A stretch of DNA of 64,000 nucleotides. It comes from Gracilaria gracilis (Eukaryota > Rhodophyta > Florideophyceae > Gracilariales > Gracilariaceae). The position numbers were made by a program, and so were the translations under genes. The stretch spans positions 1-64,000 of the forward strand of contig JARGSG010000001.1 in NCBI GenBank assembly GCA_030374805.1, written 5' to 3'. Below are positions 17,918 through 28,592 of this stretch, one piece after another; position 1 is the stretch's first letter; each line of letters starts with the position of its first letter. The notes beneath the pieces were generated by a model that worked only from the letters and a program-made list of their open reading frames with translations, was not told the origin of the DNA and ran no database searches.

Positions 17918-19174
17918 ATGGCAGAGAACTTTCGACACGGCATGCCCGAGGAGCTTGCCGGGTGGCTGTGCAAGAAGCAGCGCGTGTTTCCCACCAAGAA
18001 GCGCCGTTACTTCAAGCTTGCTAGTCAGGTGCTCTCCAGTCACGTGCGAAACGTAAGTATTCTTGTCCAAGCTTTCCCTCCCACGCTATGCGCACCCCCA
18101 TTTGCTAACTCTGAAGCCGGCAAAACGTTCGTCATTTCTTTACAGAACTCCGACCCAAGCTGGGAGCAGAATTTGTTGGGAGCCGATGTCGTTGGTGTCG
18201 AAGGCTCCCGGCGAATCGTCGTCATGTGTCCAGATCGTACAGTCCGTCTCATAACAGACACTCCCAATGACTACTATCACTGGCTGGACGCTTTGCAAAA
18301 AGCTGCGAATCGTCGTATCGAAGACTACTACGAACTCGGACAATCGCTTGGTGAAGGTGCTTTTGCGAAAGTGGTCATGGGTCTCGATCGAACCACATTG
18401 GAGAAGTTCGCAGTCAAGATCATTGAGAAACAGAGTGATGATGAACTTGGCCAACAGTTTGTATGGCGTGAGCTAAATGTCATGAAGAACGTTAATCATC
18501 CGAACATTGTTCGCACCTACGATATCTTCGACACAAAGAATCGCTTGTATATTGTATTAGAGTACATGCCTGGAGGAACACTAGGAGAAATCCTCAAGAA
18601 GGTTGGCCGCTTCACAGAAGGTCAGGCAAAGATCATTCTGGCTGATATACTCAACGGAGTAGCGTACCTTCACGACAAGTCAATCGTTCACCGAGACCTC
18701 AAGCTTAAGAACATCTTGTGTGATACGAAGGAAATGCCCGTTCGCGTTAAGTTGGCCGATTTCGGACTCGCAAACTTTGTCGGAGTGCGTACCGTTTCGA
18801 AGGTCGCGCTTAAGAGTCAAGTCGGCTCCCCACACTACGTGGCGCCTGAGGTTTTGCGCGAGGAGCCCTACGGACCTGTTGTCGACACCTGGGCGGTTGG
18901 TGTTATTCTTCACATTATGCTAACAAGACGATATCCGTTCGCTGGGGAAACTATTCAAGAAACGCTAGAACTGGTTGTACGAGGTCGCTTTTCGCTCATC
19001 GGGTCGGAATGGGATCGTATTTCGGAAGACGCTAAGAGTTTGCTACAGGGGCTGCTTAACGAAGATCCACAGGAACGACTTACAGCGAGAGACGCACTAG
19101 CACATCCTTGGTTTTCCGATCTCAAGCAGTTACTGAACGACCACAAGCTCAAGACCAACCCATCTGCTTTGTGA
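17918..19174 (+). CDS. PH-domain serine/threonine protein kinase, with one intron
   Basis: The N-terminal PH domain (GWLCKKQ.. through YYHWLDALQKA) is followed by a complete kinase: glycine loop GEGAFAKVV, VAIK-type Lys in FAVKII, HRDLKLKN catalytic loop, DFG, APEVL, and the VDTWAVGVIL helix. Loop features resemble CAMK/Chk2-like kinases. The PH domain suggests recruitment to phosphoinositide membranes. A canonical intron (GTAAGT to TTTACAG) lies at 18053-18145 inside the PH domain. It is 93 nt, phase 0 and has no stop, so the unspliced frame is also open. Spliced length is 388 aa. The frame is open upstream to a TTG at 17789, which would add a hydrophobic stretch; I prefer the ATG. Confidence 0.9.
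   Translation: MAENFRHGMPEELAGWLCKKQRVFPTKKRRYFKLASQVLSSHVRNVSILVQAFPPTLCAPPFANSEAGKTFVISLQNSDPSWEQNLLGADVVGVEGSRRIVVMCPDRTVRLITDTPNDYYHWLDALQKAANRRIEDYYELGQSLGEGAFAKVVMGLDRTTLEKFAVKIIEKQSDDELGQQFVWRELNVMKNVNHPNIVRTYDIFDTKNRLYIVLEYMPGGTLGEILKKVGRFTEGQAKIILADILNGVAYLHDKSIVHRDLKLKNILCDTKEMPVRVKLADFGLANFVGVRTVSKVALKSQVGSPHYVAPEVLREEPYGPVVDTWAVGVILHIMLTRRYPFAGETIQETLELVVRGRFSLIGSEWDRISEDAKSLLQGLLNEDPQERLTARDALAHPWFSDLKQLLNDHKLKTNPSAL
18053..18145 (+). other. Spliceosomal intron, 93 nt, stop-free and in frame
   Basis: The donor is GTAAGT and the acceptor TTTACAG. Removing it joins SHVRN to NSDPSWEQ and restores PH-domain spacing. Because it is a multiple of three and lacks stops, retention would insert 31 residues without breaking the protein. 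Confidence 0.75.
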
Positions 19175-20470
19175 CTGCTAGTGGGCTTGTGACGTACATG
19201 CTTTTGCTGCAATTTAGGTTCGACGGGAATAGGACAATGTTTGTTCATATGTTTTGCCGTTCTCGTGATATATATTCTATGCTCCTAACACCTCGTTTTT
19301 TATGCTCATTGAAATATCCAAGTGGTTAATTATACTATGGCCGTTATATTATTGTTTCACCACTCCGCCTGCTTGTATATCTACAGACAAGTGAAGAATG
19401 TGTGAAGACTGGGACTTGGTATATGACCTCATACAGAAGCTGACCTCCCCTGCATCCACGCGCGGCTTCAGTATGTCTCTAACAGCTCACGTACGAGGAG
19501 CCGGACACCTTCGATTTCCTCGTATCTTTCCTTTTTCGATATGTGTAGTTAGCGATATCGGAGTCGCATGATACCAGAGTGGGCGTGTGGTCCACGTTCC
19601 TCATCATGATGATGAAACAAACAAACGGTTCCTGTCGTGTAGCCGTAAGCCTGTGCCAGCCGATTCCTTGTCCGATTAGCGTACTGCGTGCGTTATTTCT
19701 TCTCGATGTTACGTGATGTCATGGCCATTTGGGTTTTTGTCGTACCCTTGGTATCTTTTAACTTTATTTCTACTTCTGTTACTGAGCATCTACCTTCGTA
19801 GTCTGTGACTTCGAATTCGGTATAAGTACTGTCATACAACGCGCGCTCCGTTTTTAGTGATGAGTAGGTTTTTCGTTGGCGGTTGCTACTAGCTCTTCAC
19901 CGTAAGAATAAGAAAACAACACCCAAGGAGGTTATGAGGATTAATTCTCAGCTGAGTGCTCAACTTTTCTGAAATGGTGCACAAATAACAGCTGCCCAAA
20001 TGTCGCTTTTCTGTTTTGTGCTTTCCAGTAGGAAAGATCGTCATTCAGGACTGCGAAGTGCAGCATGTAGCTCTGTTACCATAGACACACTGCTATCACA
20101 CAAAGGTGACACAGACACGCTGTCTTGGCCCACAGGCCCCCGATGAAGAAGTGACTTCTGGCGTGATATTGGCAGAGCTTCATGATCTCTTAAGAGGTGA
20201 GATGCCAATTGAATTCTGGGTTTTTGAGTCAGTCACAGGAACCCCATCGTTGTGTAGAGGTTCAGAAATGTAAAAGAGGGCTAGACCTCTTTAAGATACA
20301 CTACTCTACCATTCAGCATTAATTCTGGCGATGGTCATACCGAGAATATGATCGCTTTCCATGGAAATACAGCAGTTTGAACACGTTAACTCCTACAGCG
20401 AACGAGACAAGAAGTACAACGGTACACAGTACTGTAAATCCCGGTGAGCCGTTTTGTCTCATCTCACATG
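19175..20470. other. Gene-free spacer
   Basis: About 1.3 kb downstream of the kinase with no coding signal I trust on either strand. A few short microsatellite-like runs are present. I see nothing else in it. Confidence 0.5.
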
Positions 20471-20539
20471 ACGGAACATTTTCCTCTCCTCTAGAATGGA
20501 AGTTCCAAATTGGAACTTCCAATGTCATGACACTGGAAC

Positions 20540-20770
20540 CAATCACATCATACCTACCTTCGGTATCTCTATCTAGAAGGCTAAAACTTTATCAGCTCCG
20601 ATGAAACATTTTGCACAACTTCAATTCAGCTTCACAGATGACGATAATGAAGCTTGTTAACTTATCGTCATCCTGAAGCTGAATTAGAGTTGTGCAAAAC
20701 GTTACATTAGAGCTGATAACAATTTTAAGGTCGCCTAGATGCTTCTTCGGCATTCCGATACCGGTAGAAA
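20540..20770. repeat. Foldback (long inverted repeat) element
   Basis: Arms 20591-20649 and 20661-20717 are imperfect reverse complements over nearly 60 bases around a short centre containing AAGCTT. Weaker complementarity extends outward on both sides (for example ATCTAG and ACCTACC..GGTATC words). Just to the left, 20497-20521 is a perfect 12+1+12 palindrome (TGGAAGTTCCAA / TTGGAACTTCCA). This could be a MITE-like foldback transposon or a hairpin RNA precursor. There is no ORF. Confidence 0.7.
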
Positions 20771-20867
20771 GGTATTCCATTACTACGAAGGTATGTAGAC
20801 CTCTTCTAGATGCACTGCTTGTCTGGAGGTGGATCTTGCCGGCCACGATGTGCAGAGCAATTCATGA

Positions 20868-20975
20868 AAAGCTACCAGCCAGCATACCTATAGAACAATG
20901 TTAATAGATATGATGAGGCAATGGCCATTAAGGGTTTTGGTCTTCTTTAAGAGAGAAAACTATCTTGAGATAGAA
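20868..20975 (+). pseudogene. LINE 3'-end relic (short)
   Basis: The translation around 20898 (IDMMRQWPLRVLVFFKREN) resembles the C-terminus of the larger LINE fragment at 21250-22008 (IDMIREWPSKFLAFLRREGY). A stop splits it from the preceding stretch. It is a decayed copy of the same family. Confidence 0.55.
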
Positions 20976-21130
20976 CTACTGCCGCCTCGGAATCAGGGGC
21001 GGCTGACCATAATAAAGAAGTTAATGATGCTACGTGTCGATGCGGAATTTGAGGTCGTACATAGTCGTCAAGGCTTTATGATGTCGTCAAAGCTATGACG
21101 CCGGAGCCATAGCATAGCATTGCCGCAAGC

Positions 21131-21133
21131 AAC

Positions 21134-21166
<33 letters not shown>
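21131..21166 (+). repeat. (CT)n microsatellite
   Basis: About 17 uninterrupted CT repeats, just upstream of the LINE fragment. Confidence 0.9.
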
Positions 21167-21170
<4 letters not shown>

Positions 21171-21249
21171 CTGAGTTTTGACATCATTTGCATGACAGTG
21201 GCACCGCGGCAGCTCATCATCTAACTTCAGTTAAAAGGCAAAGGCAGAA

Positions 21250-22008
21250 GTAGCCTTAGCGTAAGCAAAGCAACCCTTTACTCTGGCTAGGTTGCCGGTG
21301 TCCACTTCTGTGCTTTTGACGTGTCTGACTTGCTGGCGGACAAGCCAAAATGGCTTCTCCCAATTGAACGGGAACACTGTCTATTTTGGGATAGACGAGG
21401 ACGACAGCGAGGTTATTCTGGCTTTAGAGCTACACGAACTCAGTTCAAGGTGCACGGTGTTTGTCTGCTGGGTTCCTGGACACTGCGGGTTTATACCGAA
21501 CGAACGCGTTGATGAATTGGCCAAATCAGGTCTAGCCTACCGCTTCAGGTTCAGTTTGAAGTCCCAGTAGACTTATCTGACATTAAGGCGCTACTGAAGA
21601 CCACGAAAAGCACAAAGAGTATTGCACAGGGCTGCCTAACGTCAATTGCAAATGACTTTGAGGCACGGAAGGCGGAAGTGGTCTTGGCTCAGTTTTCAAC
21701 TGGCCACGTTTACAACCTTCACCCAGTCTCTACCTACGTAGACAAAAAACTAATAAGATGCCAATGTGGTACAAAAGTGAAAAAGGGAGTAGACCATGTT
21801 TTGTTTCGGTGCCCATTGACGAATTGTTTGAGACGGAATGAGTTACCGACTCTAGAGGAAAGAAAAGACAAGACAATGATTGATATGATTAGAGAATGGC
21901 CTTCAAAGTTTTTGGCCTTTCTTAGGAGAGAGGGTTATATGTAATAATGTGGTTCTCTTATTGCTTCGAAATAGGGAGTAATAAACCACACTTAAGAAGA
22001 AGAAGACA
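21250..22008 (+). pseudogene. 5'-truncated non-LTR (LINE) retrotransposon end with RNase H and zinc-finger tail
   Basis: The 21292-21570 frame carries the end of an RNase H domain (VFVCWVPGHCGFIPNERVDELAKSG), as in many non-LTR pol proteins. The following conserved stretch is in another frame, implying a frameshift near 21550. It ends in the terminal zinc motif C-x-C-G...H-x4-C (CQCG...HVLFRC) and the tail stop at about 21942. The 3' end runs into (AAG)n at 21994-22006. Reverse transcriptase is missing, so the copy is dead. Confidence 0.8.
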
Positions 22009-22423
22009 GCGAGGTTGGATAGTTACGAGGAACGGTAGCGCCTTGCGATCTGTACATGGAGTCCCAGCACTATGATGCCGAGGTCCGATTGCGAGATGAC
22101 GTTCATGAAGAACACATACACATTTGAAGTGGAGAGGACCACACGAACGACCACCCTGTGGCGCGAAGAGCTTGCGTGCTGTTCATAAATCAGGCATCTT
22201 TGCTGCTGACAAGCATTTAACACTCTCAAATCAGTTCTTGTGGTGATAAGGTCATCTGAAGCGGTATCCAAACATAGAAACAGGAAAAACTATCTTCATG
22301 GCCTATATGCGAAGGCATCTCTCGGGAAAACGAGAAAAGCGGGAATACAATGTACCGAAAACGGTCGTTTTCACGACTCACTTAGCAGAAGCAGTACCGC
22401 ACAAAGCGCCCTCTTCACAAACG
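22009..22423. other. Spacer between LINE relic and dihydroorotate dehydrogenase
   Basis: No gene is seen. It should contain the 3' UTR of the minus-strand gene. Confidence 0.4.
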
Positions 22424-23593
22424 CTACGACCGATGGTCGGCACCAACGGCATCAGCAACGGACTCAAAGCCATCTCTCTTCAAGAGTTCATCTAATTCAT
22501 CCTTGATCCTCTGAACGAGTCGTGGACCTTGATATATTAACGCAGTGTACAGCTGCACCAAACAAGCTCCTGCACGAATCTTATCATAAGCGTCCTGACC
22601 GCATTCAATGCCGCCAACTCCAATGATCGGAACGCGGCCTTCAGTGTATTTGTAGGCCTTCCTAACAATCTCGGTGCTCATATCACGCAAGGGGCGACCG
22701 CTTAGCCCACCCTTCTCTTGAGCGTGTGGAGACTTGGACTTGAGGCCCTCTCTAGACAAAGTGGTGTTCGAAATGATCAAGCCTTCAACGCCAAGCTGTT
22801 CAACGACGTAACAAATATCTCGCAACTGCTCATCGCTCAAGTCCGGTGCGATCTTCACAAGCAAGGGAGGGCGATAGACGAGCTGATCTCGAGCCAGCAA
22901 CAATGGCGACAGCAAGGCACGCAGTTCATCGGCAGCCTGAAGAGATCGCAAGCCCGGGGTGTTCGGACTGGACACATTGACTACAACATACTCAGCTAAA
23001 TCTCCCAAGCGCAGCAAAACCTTCAAGTAATCCTCCACAGCATCCTCGGCGGCAGTATCACGGTTCTTACCAATGTTGACGCCAAGAGGCCCCGTGAGGT
23101 GTTGATATCGGCCGCCCGAATCATACTTGAGCAATCGCTGGTGCACGGTATCCATACCGACACTGTTGAAGCCGTAACGATTAATGACTGCGCGATCCTC
23201 GCGCAGTCGAAAGACCCTCGGGCGCGGGTTACCGTCCTGCGCGCGCGGCGTGACGGAACCAATCTCGATGAAGCCGAAACCGACATCAAACAAGCCGACC
23301 ATAGCCTCAGCGTGCTTGTCGAAGCCAGCAGCCAAGCCAAGCGGGTTAGCGAACGGCAAGCCCCACACCTGCGATCGCAGGCGCGGCGAGTCGAGCGGGC
23401 GCGGCACGAACGGCAGGTGCGGCGCGGCGAGATGCCATTTGGCCAGCAGCACAGCCAGCCGGTGCGCGCGCTCCGGCTCGAGCGACGTGAGGTAGCGCCC
23501 CAGCGGCCCCTGATACACGTCGGCGGAGGCGGCGTACGCGTACAGCGCGGCGGCAGACGCGGCGGCCGTGCGCGCGAGCAGTCGCAACGACAT
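22424..23593 (-). CDS. Dihydroorotate dehydrogenase, class 2, mitochondrial (389 aa)
   Basis: The enzyme oxidises dihydroorotate to orotate in pyrimidine synthesis and passes electrons to quinone at the inner mitochondrial membrane. Signatures seen are GFGFIEIGSVTPRAQDGNPRPRVFRL, the NRYGFNSVG loop, the class-2 catalytic serine in NVSSPNTPGLR, VKIAPDL, the NTT segment, and IIGVGGI for FMN phosphate. The N-terminus has an Ala-rich targeting and membrane segment (LARTAAASAAALYAYAA), as in the mitochondrial form. An alternative in-frame ATG lies at 23629, and the frame is open further to a GTG at 23689. I prefer 23593 because the targeting signal begins there. Intronless. Confidence 0.95.
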   Translation of the reverse strand: MSLRLLARTAAASAAALYAYAASADVYQGPLGRYLTSLEPERAHRLAVLLAKWHLAAPHLPFVPRPLDSPRLRSQVWGLPFANPLGLAAGFDKHAEAMVGLFDVGFGFIEIGSVTPRAQDGNPRPRVFRLREDRAVINRYGFNSVGMDTVHQRLLKYDSGGRYQHLTGPLGVNIGKNRDTAAEDAVEDYLKVLLRLGDLAEYVVVNVSSPNTPGLRSLQAADELRALLSPLLLARDQLVYRPPLLVKIAPDLSDEQLRDICYVVEQLGVEGLIISNTTLSREGLKSKSPHAQEKGGLSGRPLRDMSTEIVRKAYKYTEGRVPIIGVGGIECGQDAYDKIRAGACLVQLYTALIYQGPRLVQRIKDELDELLKRDGFESVADAVGADHRS

Positions 23594-23933
23594 GACGGCG
23601 CCCTCCTCGCAGCGCCATCGCGCGCTCATCGGCGGCGTGGCGCCGCGCCTGCGCTTCGGCCGCTTGCGGTCAAACGGTGGCGCCGTCACGCCGCCCGCGC
23701 GTCGCCGTCACGCGCGTGAACGCGTCACGCCGCGTCACTCATGCGCCGCTGCAAGACGCCACTCGCGACTCACCACCAAATGAAGAATACGATCCCCCCA
23801 CGTCCATCCCCCCCGCTTCTTCCCCCTCAAACCTTCGTCACCGTGTGTTGTTCATGCCTTCGTGTTTACCACCTCCGTCGGTGCCTTCAGCTCCTTCGAA
23901 TCCGCGATTGTCCTCGTCCCCACCAGCCCGGCC

Positions 23934-25610
23934 TCAAATCGCTTGCGCAACTTCCAGTAGATCCATATCCAGCTCCTCAGACGAGAAGCGCAGCTTCTCG
24001 TCCTCTTCCTCTGAACCAACTTCTTCCTCCACGCTGCGGTCCTCTACCAGCGCTGGCGCGCTGTTTCCACTGATCAGTCCTCGAGAAACTGGACCTATCA
24101 GCATGTTCACCACCTTCATGCGCTCACATGCAGCCCCGAACGCCATGCGATCCTTTGCAGTGCGCGTCCCTCCATTCGCACCACCAGTACGCCCAGATTG
24201 CGTCTCAGTCACGTCATCATTCTGCTGCTCTCGTTGCTTCTCTTGTTGGCGCGCTATCTCCAGCTCAAGTTCCACATCATCACCCATATAGCCCTCCTGC
24301 TGCATCTGAGCTTCGGCCTCGTTCAGCTCCCGTACACCGTTCGCTGCTGCGCCCTCTGGGTCCCGTGCCATCAGCGCCGCAAGCATATCCTCGTCAGGTA
24401 TCAGTTCATCTTCCGCGGGCACACGGGGGTCAGACACTGGGCCCAGCGTGTCCTGCGAGTAGACGCTCCTCGATCGAGGCTCGACAGGTGGTAGGAAGTC
24501 CTCAATTTGCGAAAACGATTCAGGTTTTTCCATGTTCACCAAAGTCGAATGATGCCTTCCTAAACGGCGCAGCATCACTTTTCTGGGCATCGACGCGCGA
24601 TCTGTTGAACGGTGTCGCGCGGCACAGACACAGCATGATGCGAAAATAATCAACGTGACCGAAGCGATTATAGCCATCACGGTGATTATGGCAATCTTCC
24701 ATCCCGGTAGCGAGGAGAAGCGGCGCCAAATGGTGGGATATCGTAGTCGCGCCGTGGTGATTTCATCTGTTCTCTCGGACGGCTCCACGTTGGTGTTGGA
24801 AGATGGAAAACGTGCGGCTTGAGCCCACTCGAATATGAGCTCCACTGGATTGGACAGCGTGGGCGGTGTCATAAACTCCGGTGAGCTCGGGATGCGAAAC
24901 GAGAATTTCTTGAAGTTGTCAGAGAAAGCCATTGAACAGTTATCGTTGAGAGACGCGGGTGGTGCGCTGATACTGCACTTTCGGCGGTCCCATGGTAGCA
25001 GATACCTGTAGGCGCGGTTGGAAAGACGAACGCGAATGGCGTCCAGTGGTGGCGATAAATCCAGCGATTGCGGTGCGTTGAACACCATAGCATCGACGGT
25101 AGTGACCGATTCTGCACCAAGGCGAAGCGGTTCAGAGTTTTTGCCGGTGTACGCGGTACCGCTTTTCTCATCGAACAACACGACACCGATGACGTTGATG
25201 GACACCAGCCGGTACTCTGTGACATCACCAGGAAGCAGCACGGAACAGTTCAAGATGGCATTGCCAGGGAAGCTGTTCATGCTGAACAGCACAGTCAACA
25301 AGCCGGAAAACTGCGCGGGCTGGAAGGTGGAGCGCACAACGTTGACGATCGTGGTGGGCGAGAGGTCCTCGACACGCGTTTGATAATCGTGAGTAGGGTC
25401 GACAAGCCCCTCGCCCAAGGGGAAGTTGAGACGCGCCACACCGGAGGCAGAGCCGTGGCGTAGTGCGTACGTCTCCTCCTGCACGCCGATATCCTCGGCG
25501 AGCTGCGCGCGGACGCATGTGGCCAGCAGCAAGAGAAGGAGCGGCGGCGATATCGCGCGCACGAGACACACGACGGGACGCATTTTTGCGGCACGTCGGC
25601 GCAAGCGCAT
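23934..25610 (-). CDS. Type I membrane protein with signal peptide, unknown function (558 aa)
   Basis: The ATG at 25610 (a second at 25583) starts a basic stretch and a Leu-rich signal peptide (PPLLLLLLATCVRAQ) with a plausible cleavage after RA. A luminal or extracellular region of about 280 residues follows, with few Cys. A single membrane span comes next (WKIAIITVMAIIASVTLIIF, roughly residues 305-325) followed by a CCVC pair that could be palmitoylated. The cytoplasmic tail of about 220 residues is acidic and Glu/Gln-rich, suggesting a coiled or disordered tail. I do not recognise the family. It lies about 340 bases upstream of the dehydrogenase, same strand. Confidence 0.8.
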   Translation of the reverse strand: MRLRRRAAKMRPVVCLVRAISPPLLLLLLATCVRAQLAEDIGVQEETYALRHGSASGVARLNFPLGEGLVDPTHDYQTRVEDLSPTTIVNVVRSTFQPAQFSGLLTVLFSMNSFPGNAILNCSVLLPGDVTEYRLVSINVIGVVLFDEKSGTAYTGKNSEPLRLGAESVTTVDAMVFNAPQSLDLSPPLDAIRVRLSNRAYRYLLPWDRRKCSISAPPASLNDNCSMAFSDNFKKFSFRIPSSPEFMTPPTLSNPVELIFEWAQAARFPSSNTNVEPSERTDEITTARLRYPTIWRRFSSLPGWKIAIITVMAIIASVTLIIFASCCVCAARHRSTDRASMPRKVMLRRLGRHHSTLVNMEKPESFSQIEDFLPPVEPRSRSVYSQDTLGPVSDPRVPAEDELIPDEDMLAALMARDPEGAAANGVRELNEAEAQMQQEGYMGDDVELELEIARQQEKQREQQNDDVTETQSGRTGGANGGTRTAKDRMAFGAACERMKVVNMLIGPVSRGLISGNSAPALVEDRSVEEEVGSEEEDEKLRFSSEELDMDLLEVAQAI

Positions 25611-25974
25611 GACAGCCGCGAGCGGCAGCGTGGGCAAAGTCTGGCGCGAAGGTAGAGCTGCTCTCACCTTGCGTACATCCTCACCAGCAGAGCATCTACC
25701 TTCGTATCTATCTGTAGCGAGTGCGCCGCACTGTGGCGTTAACGCGCGCTCACACGCGCTCAGGCGCTAGCGGCTGCGACGCGACGCGCCGTCACGCCGC
25801 GTGGAGGAGCCACGCGCCGCCCGCACGCGTCCATTGCCCCGTTGCATCCGTCATATCCTCCATTTCCTAGATTGTACGCCCCGCTGTCGGCCACGGTTAC
25901 TTGCGGCGCTTACCGTCCACATTTACAGCTCGCTTCTGTTTACAGTATATATCTACGTGTAACTGTTGGCGCTC
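25611..25974. other. Spacer: promoter of the membrane-protein gene and 3' end of the reductase gene
   Basis: GC-rich, no gene. A TAGATAC word (minus strand, 25704-25710) lies about 95 bases upstream of the membrane-protein ATG; the same word occurs upstream of several other genes here. Confidence 0.4.
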
Positions 25975-26913
25975 TCACGCGTGCGAGGGGAAGCCCCAGT
26001 ACTCCACCATGTTGCACGTCATCACCCCGCGATCAAGCGCGTCGAGCTGCTCCACCTCCTCGCCGCTCAGCGTGAGCGTCGCAGCCTTGAAGTTCTGCTC
26101 GATGCGCGCCGGGTTGGAGCTCTTCGCCAAAACCGAGCACCCCGTCTGGACTCCCCACGCAATCAGCACCTGCGCCGCTGTGGCGTCCTTCTGCTTTGCG
26201 ATGCGAGCCACCACCTCGTCCTGCAGCGGCCCGTGTTTGCCCGATCCCAGAATCGAATACATGGTGAAGTGCACGCCGAACTGCGCACACACCTGTCGAA
26301 GCTCACGTCGCTGGTAGTAGCAATGCGCCTCACACTGGTTCACAGCCGGCTTGATGCGTGCGTATTGCATCGCGTCCATCAACGCCACCACCGAGTAGTT
26401 GCTCACACCAATATCCTTGGCCAAGCCCAGTTCCACACACTTCTCCATCCCGCGCCACGTTTCCTCCAGCGTGACGCCTTCAGCCCAGCTGATGCCGCCC
26501 TTGTCATCGCGCACCACCCAGTTGTTCTCAGTGATAGGCAATCCGCCGTTCTTCCATGCAAACGGATGGTGCACAAGGTACAGGTCTACGTAATCAAGTC
26601 CCAGATCTTGCAGGCTGCGCTTGCACGCGGTCACTACATCCTCCTTTGCATGCATCGTGTTCCATGCCTTGGACGTGATGAATACGTCCGAGCGAGGTAC
26701 GCCAGACGTGGCGAACCACTCCTTGAATGCTTCTCCCACTTCCTTCTCGTTGAAATACACCGCTGCACAGTCGATATGGCGATATCCGGCGTTCAGGGCA
26801 GCCAATACGGCCGCTTTGGTCTCACCGTCCTCCGCTTTCCATGTACCAAAGCCGTAAAGCGGCATCTTCTTGCCCGAAGGCAACGTCACATGCGGTTCCT
26901 CTTCGTGTGCCAT
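25975..26913 (-). CDS. Aldo-keto reductase, aldose-reductase type (312 aa)
   Basis: An NADPH-dependent carbonyl reductase with an (alpha/beta)8 barrel, cytosolic. It starts LPSGKKMPLYGFGTW. The catalytic tetrad is visible: Asp and Tyr in HIDCAAVY, Lys in ITSKAW, His in YLVHHPF. The C-terminal cofactor site reads LAKSSNPARIEQNF, close to the family's I-P-K-S..R...N pattern but with Ala-Lys-Ser. The length is typical. The ATG at 26913 gives the family's normal start; an upstream GTG is ignored. Substrate unknown; aldoses or reactive aldehydes are usual. Confidence 0.93.
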   Translation of the reverse strand: MAHEEEPHVTLPSGKKMPLYGFGTWKAEDGETKAAVLAALNAGYRHIDCAAVYFNEKEVGEAFKEWFATSGVPRSDVFITSKAWNTMHAKEDVVTACKRSLQDLGLDYVDLYLVHHPFAWKNGGLPITENNWVVRDDKGGISWAEGVTLEETWRGMEKCVELGLAKDIGVSNYSVVALMDAMQYARIKPAVNQCEAHCYYQRRELRQVCAQFGVHFTMYSILGSGKHGPLQDEVVARIAKQKDATAAQVLIAWGVQTGCSVLAKSSNPARIEQNFKAATLTLSGEEVEQLDALDRGVMTCNMVEYWGFPSHA

Positions 26914-28592
26914 TTTGACGAGTTCGGCGATTCCCTGTACAAACACCACACGCTACAATGAACCAAGGACACAAGTAAGGAGAGAGCGCGAGTTCTGGTC
27001 GACAGACAGGATATTAGATCTACTCGGAGCGCTGAATAACTTACGAAGGGAGATAGATACGCCTCCGTTGGAGCTTGAGGTCATGTCAGGCTTTATAAAA
27101 TTTTAACCACAGATTGGGGAGCACATGATGCGCCAGTGCGAACAAATGATCTTGGCCATCACTGTTTTGCTGGACACGTGTGTAGTCTACGTGTAATACC
27201 GAAGCTGCAGGATACCGAGCGGCTCCTCGATTGTGGTCCGAGTGGGCCGCTTTGTCACATATGGCTGTCACGCAGCCGTTGCTCCGCATCAAGTACTGCA
27301 ATCTAAGGTTAACTGTATTCGGGAATGCCACTTCCAAAGCTTCTCATTCGCCAGCCAATTTCGACCGTTTTCCGCCATTTGGAAGCCATTTGCTTATTTG
27401 CTTCTGTAACGACATGTTCATCACGATGATCGTGGCTTATTATGTAGCAGTTTTCAACTTCAAACTTTGAAGATGCAAACGCAACCGTATGGCAAAATTG
27501 GTCGTGCGCCGTACCGTTGTAAAGTTACTTTCGTAGTTTTGAAGTGTTCTCTTACGCCAAACATGCGAATGTTCTTCATGGATAACGGTCGAGTTGATAC
27601 TCTGTGAGGGCGAAGTCGAAGCGCTCACACAGCAGTACCGAAACATCGACGTTGAAGCTTGGGAGCCGACTTGAAGTCGCGGAACTGTAAGAGGGTTGCC
27701 ACTGTTGGTTGTACATGTATACCACTAACTTTACCCCTGTTGATTTTGGCGTGTAGGTTCTTGCTTTCATACAACGAATGCAATCAATTGCGAATCCTGT
27801 GGTCCCTGGGTTGCAGGGTTGCAAAGCGGCTGTTGATTTGCTTTTTGGTTAATTCGCGCTTTAGAATCCAATCAACCCCAACTAGATAACAGTTACAGTA
27901 GTTCAAATAGTTCAGCACTGGATCGCTTCCCGATGTTGCTGCGATGGATACATACCACAAAGCTCATTCGATCGTTGAATGGTGATGGACCACCATCACC
28001 CATGACCAATCTTATTCGCAATCACGTCCATGTTCTCCGTAGCATCTGCAGCTTATTGAATGTAACCAAATCGATCCCCAAAACAATCTATGAACGTAGT
28101 CCTCATAACAAGCATCATAGACTCACCGTTCCACAAAACTTTTCCGAAAACGTCGTGTCCAGAGCCCAAAGACTGGGCCATTATCGTCACATATTTCATG
28201 TCTCGAGTTCATCTCTATCGCATTGTTGTCTGTGTCTCGCGGCTGCTTCCCACACAAACAAAAAAAGTTACAGAGGCCCAAGCTACGCACGACATCCTGA
28301 GATGAGAAACTTGAGTTTGATCATATCTCGAATGCGTGAACGACGCTATTGGCGCAACGCTTTATCGAGTTTATAAGTTTCTTTCCCTTCAAATGAAACG
28401 TTCTTGATGTAAGACTAGCCTCCTTATGCATTCGTTGTCGTGAAGGAGTACACCCAGGGCTGTACATCATACTGCGACTGGAAACTCTGAAATCACAACA
28501 ACTTGAAAGACCACTGTGAAATTTCGCAAGGGGAAAGTAGTTGAACGGAGACAAATATTCTCTCTCTCTTCTATCTTTTATGTATTAGGTTC
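26914..28592. other. Gene-poor spacer
   Basis: About 1.7 kb. An ATG ORF of 147 codons at 27933-28376 (plus) exists, but its Ser/His/Arg-rich composition does not look like a real protein and I do not call it. A TAGATAC word lies at 27054-27060, upstream of the reductase. Confidence 0.4.

Noticed and set aside
23099..23719. 206-codon plus-strand ORF antisense to dihydroorotate dehydrogenase
   Set aside because: It mirrors a GC-rich real gene, has no motif, and the enzyme on the other strand is unmistakable.
25966..26961. 331-codon plus-strand ORF antisense to the aldo-keto reductase
   Set aside because: A complementary-frame shadow of a conserved enzyme; His/Arg/Leu-rich without domains.
27933..28376. 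147-codon ATG ORF
   Set aside because: Composition is unlike a protein, no motif, and it sits in a gene-poor AT-balanced spacer.
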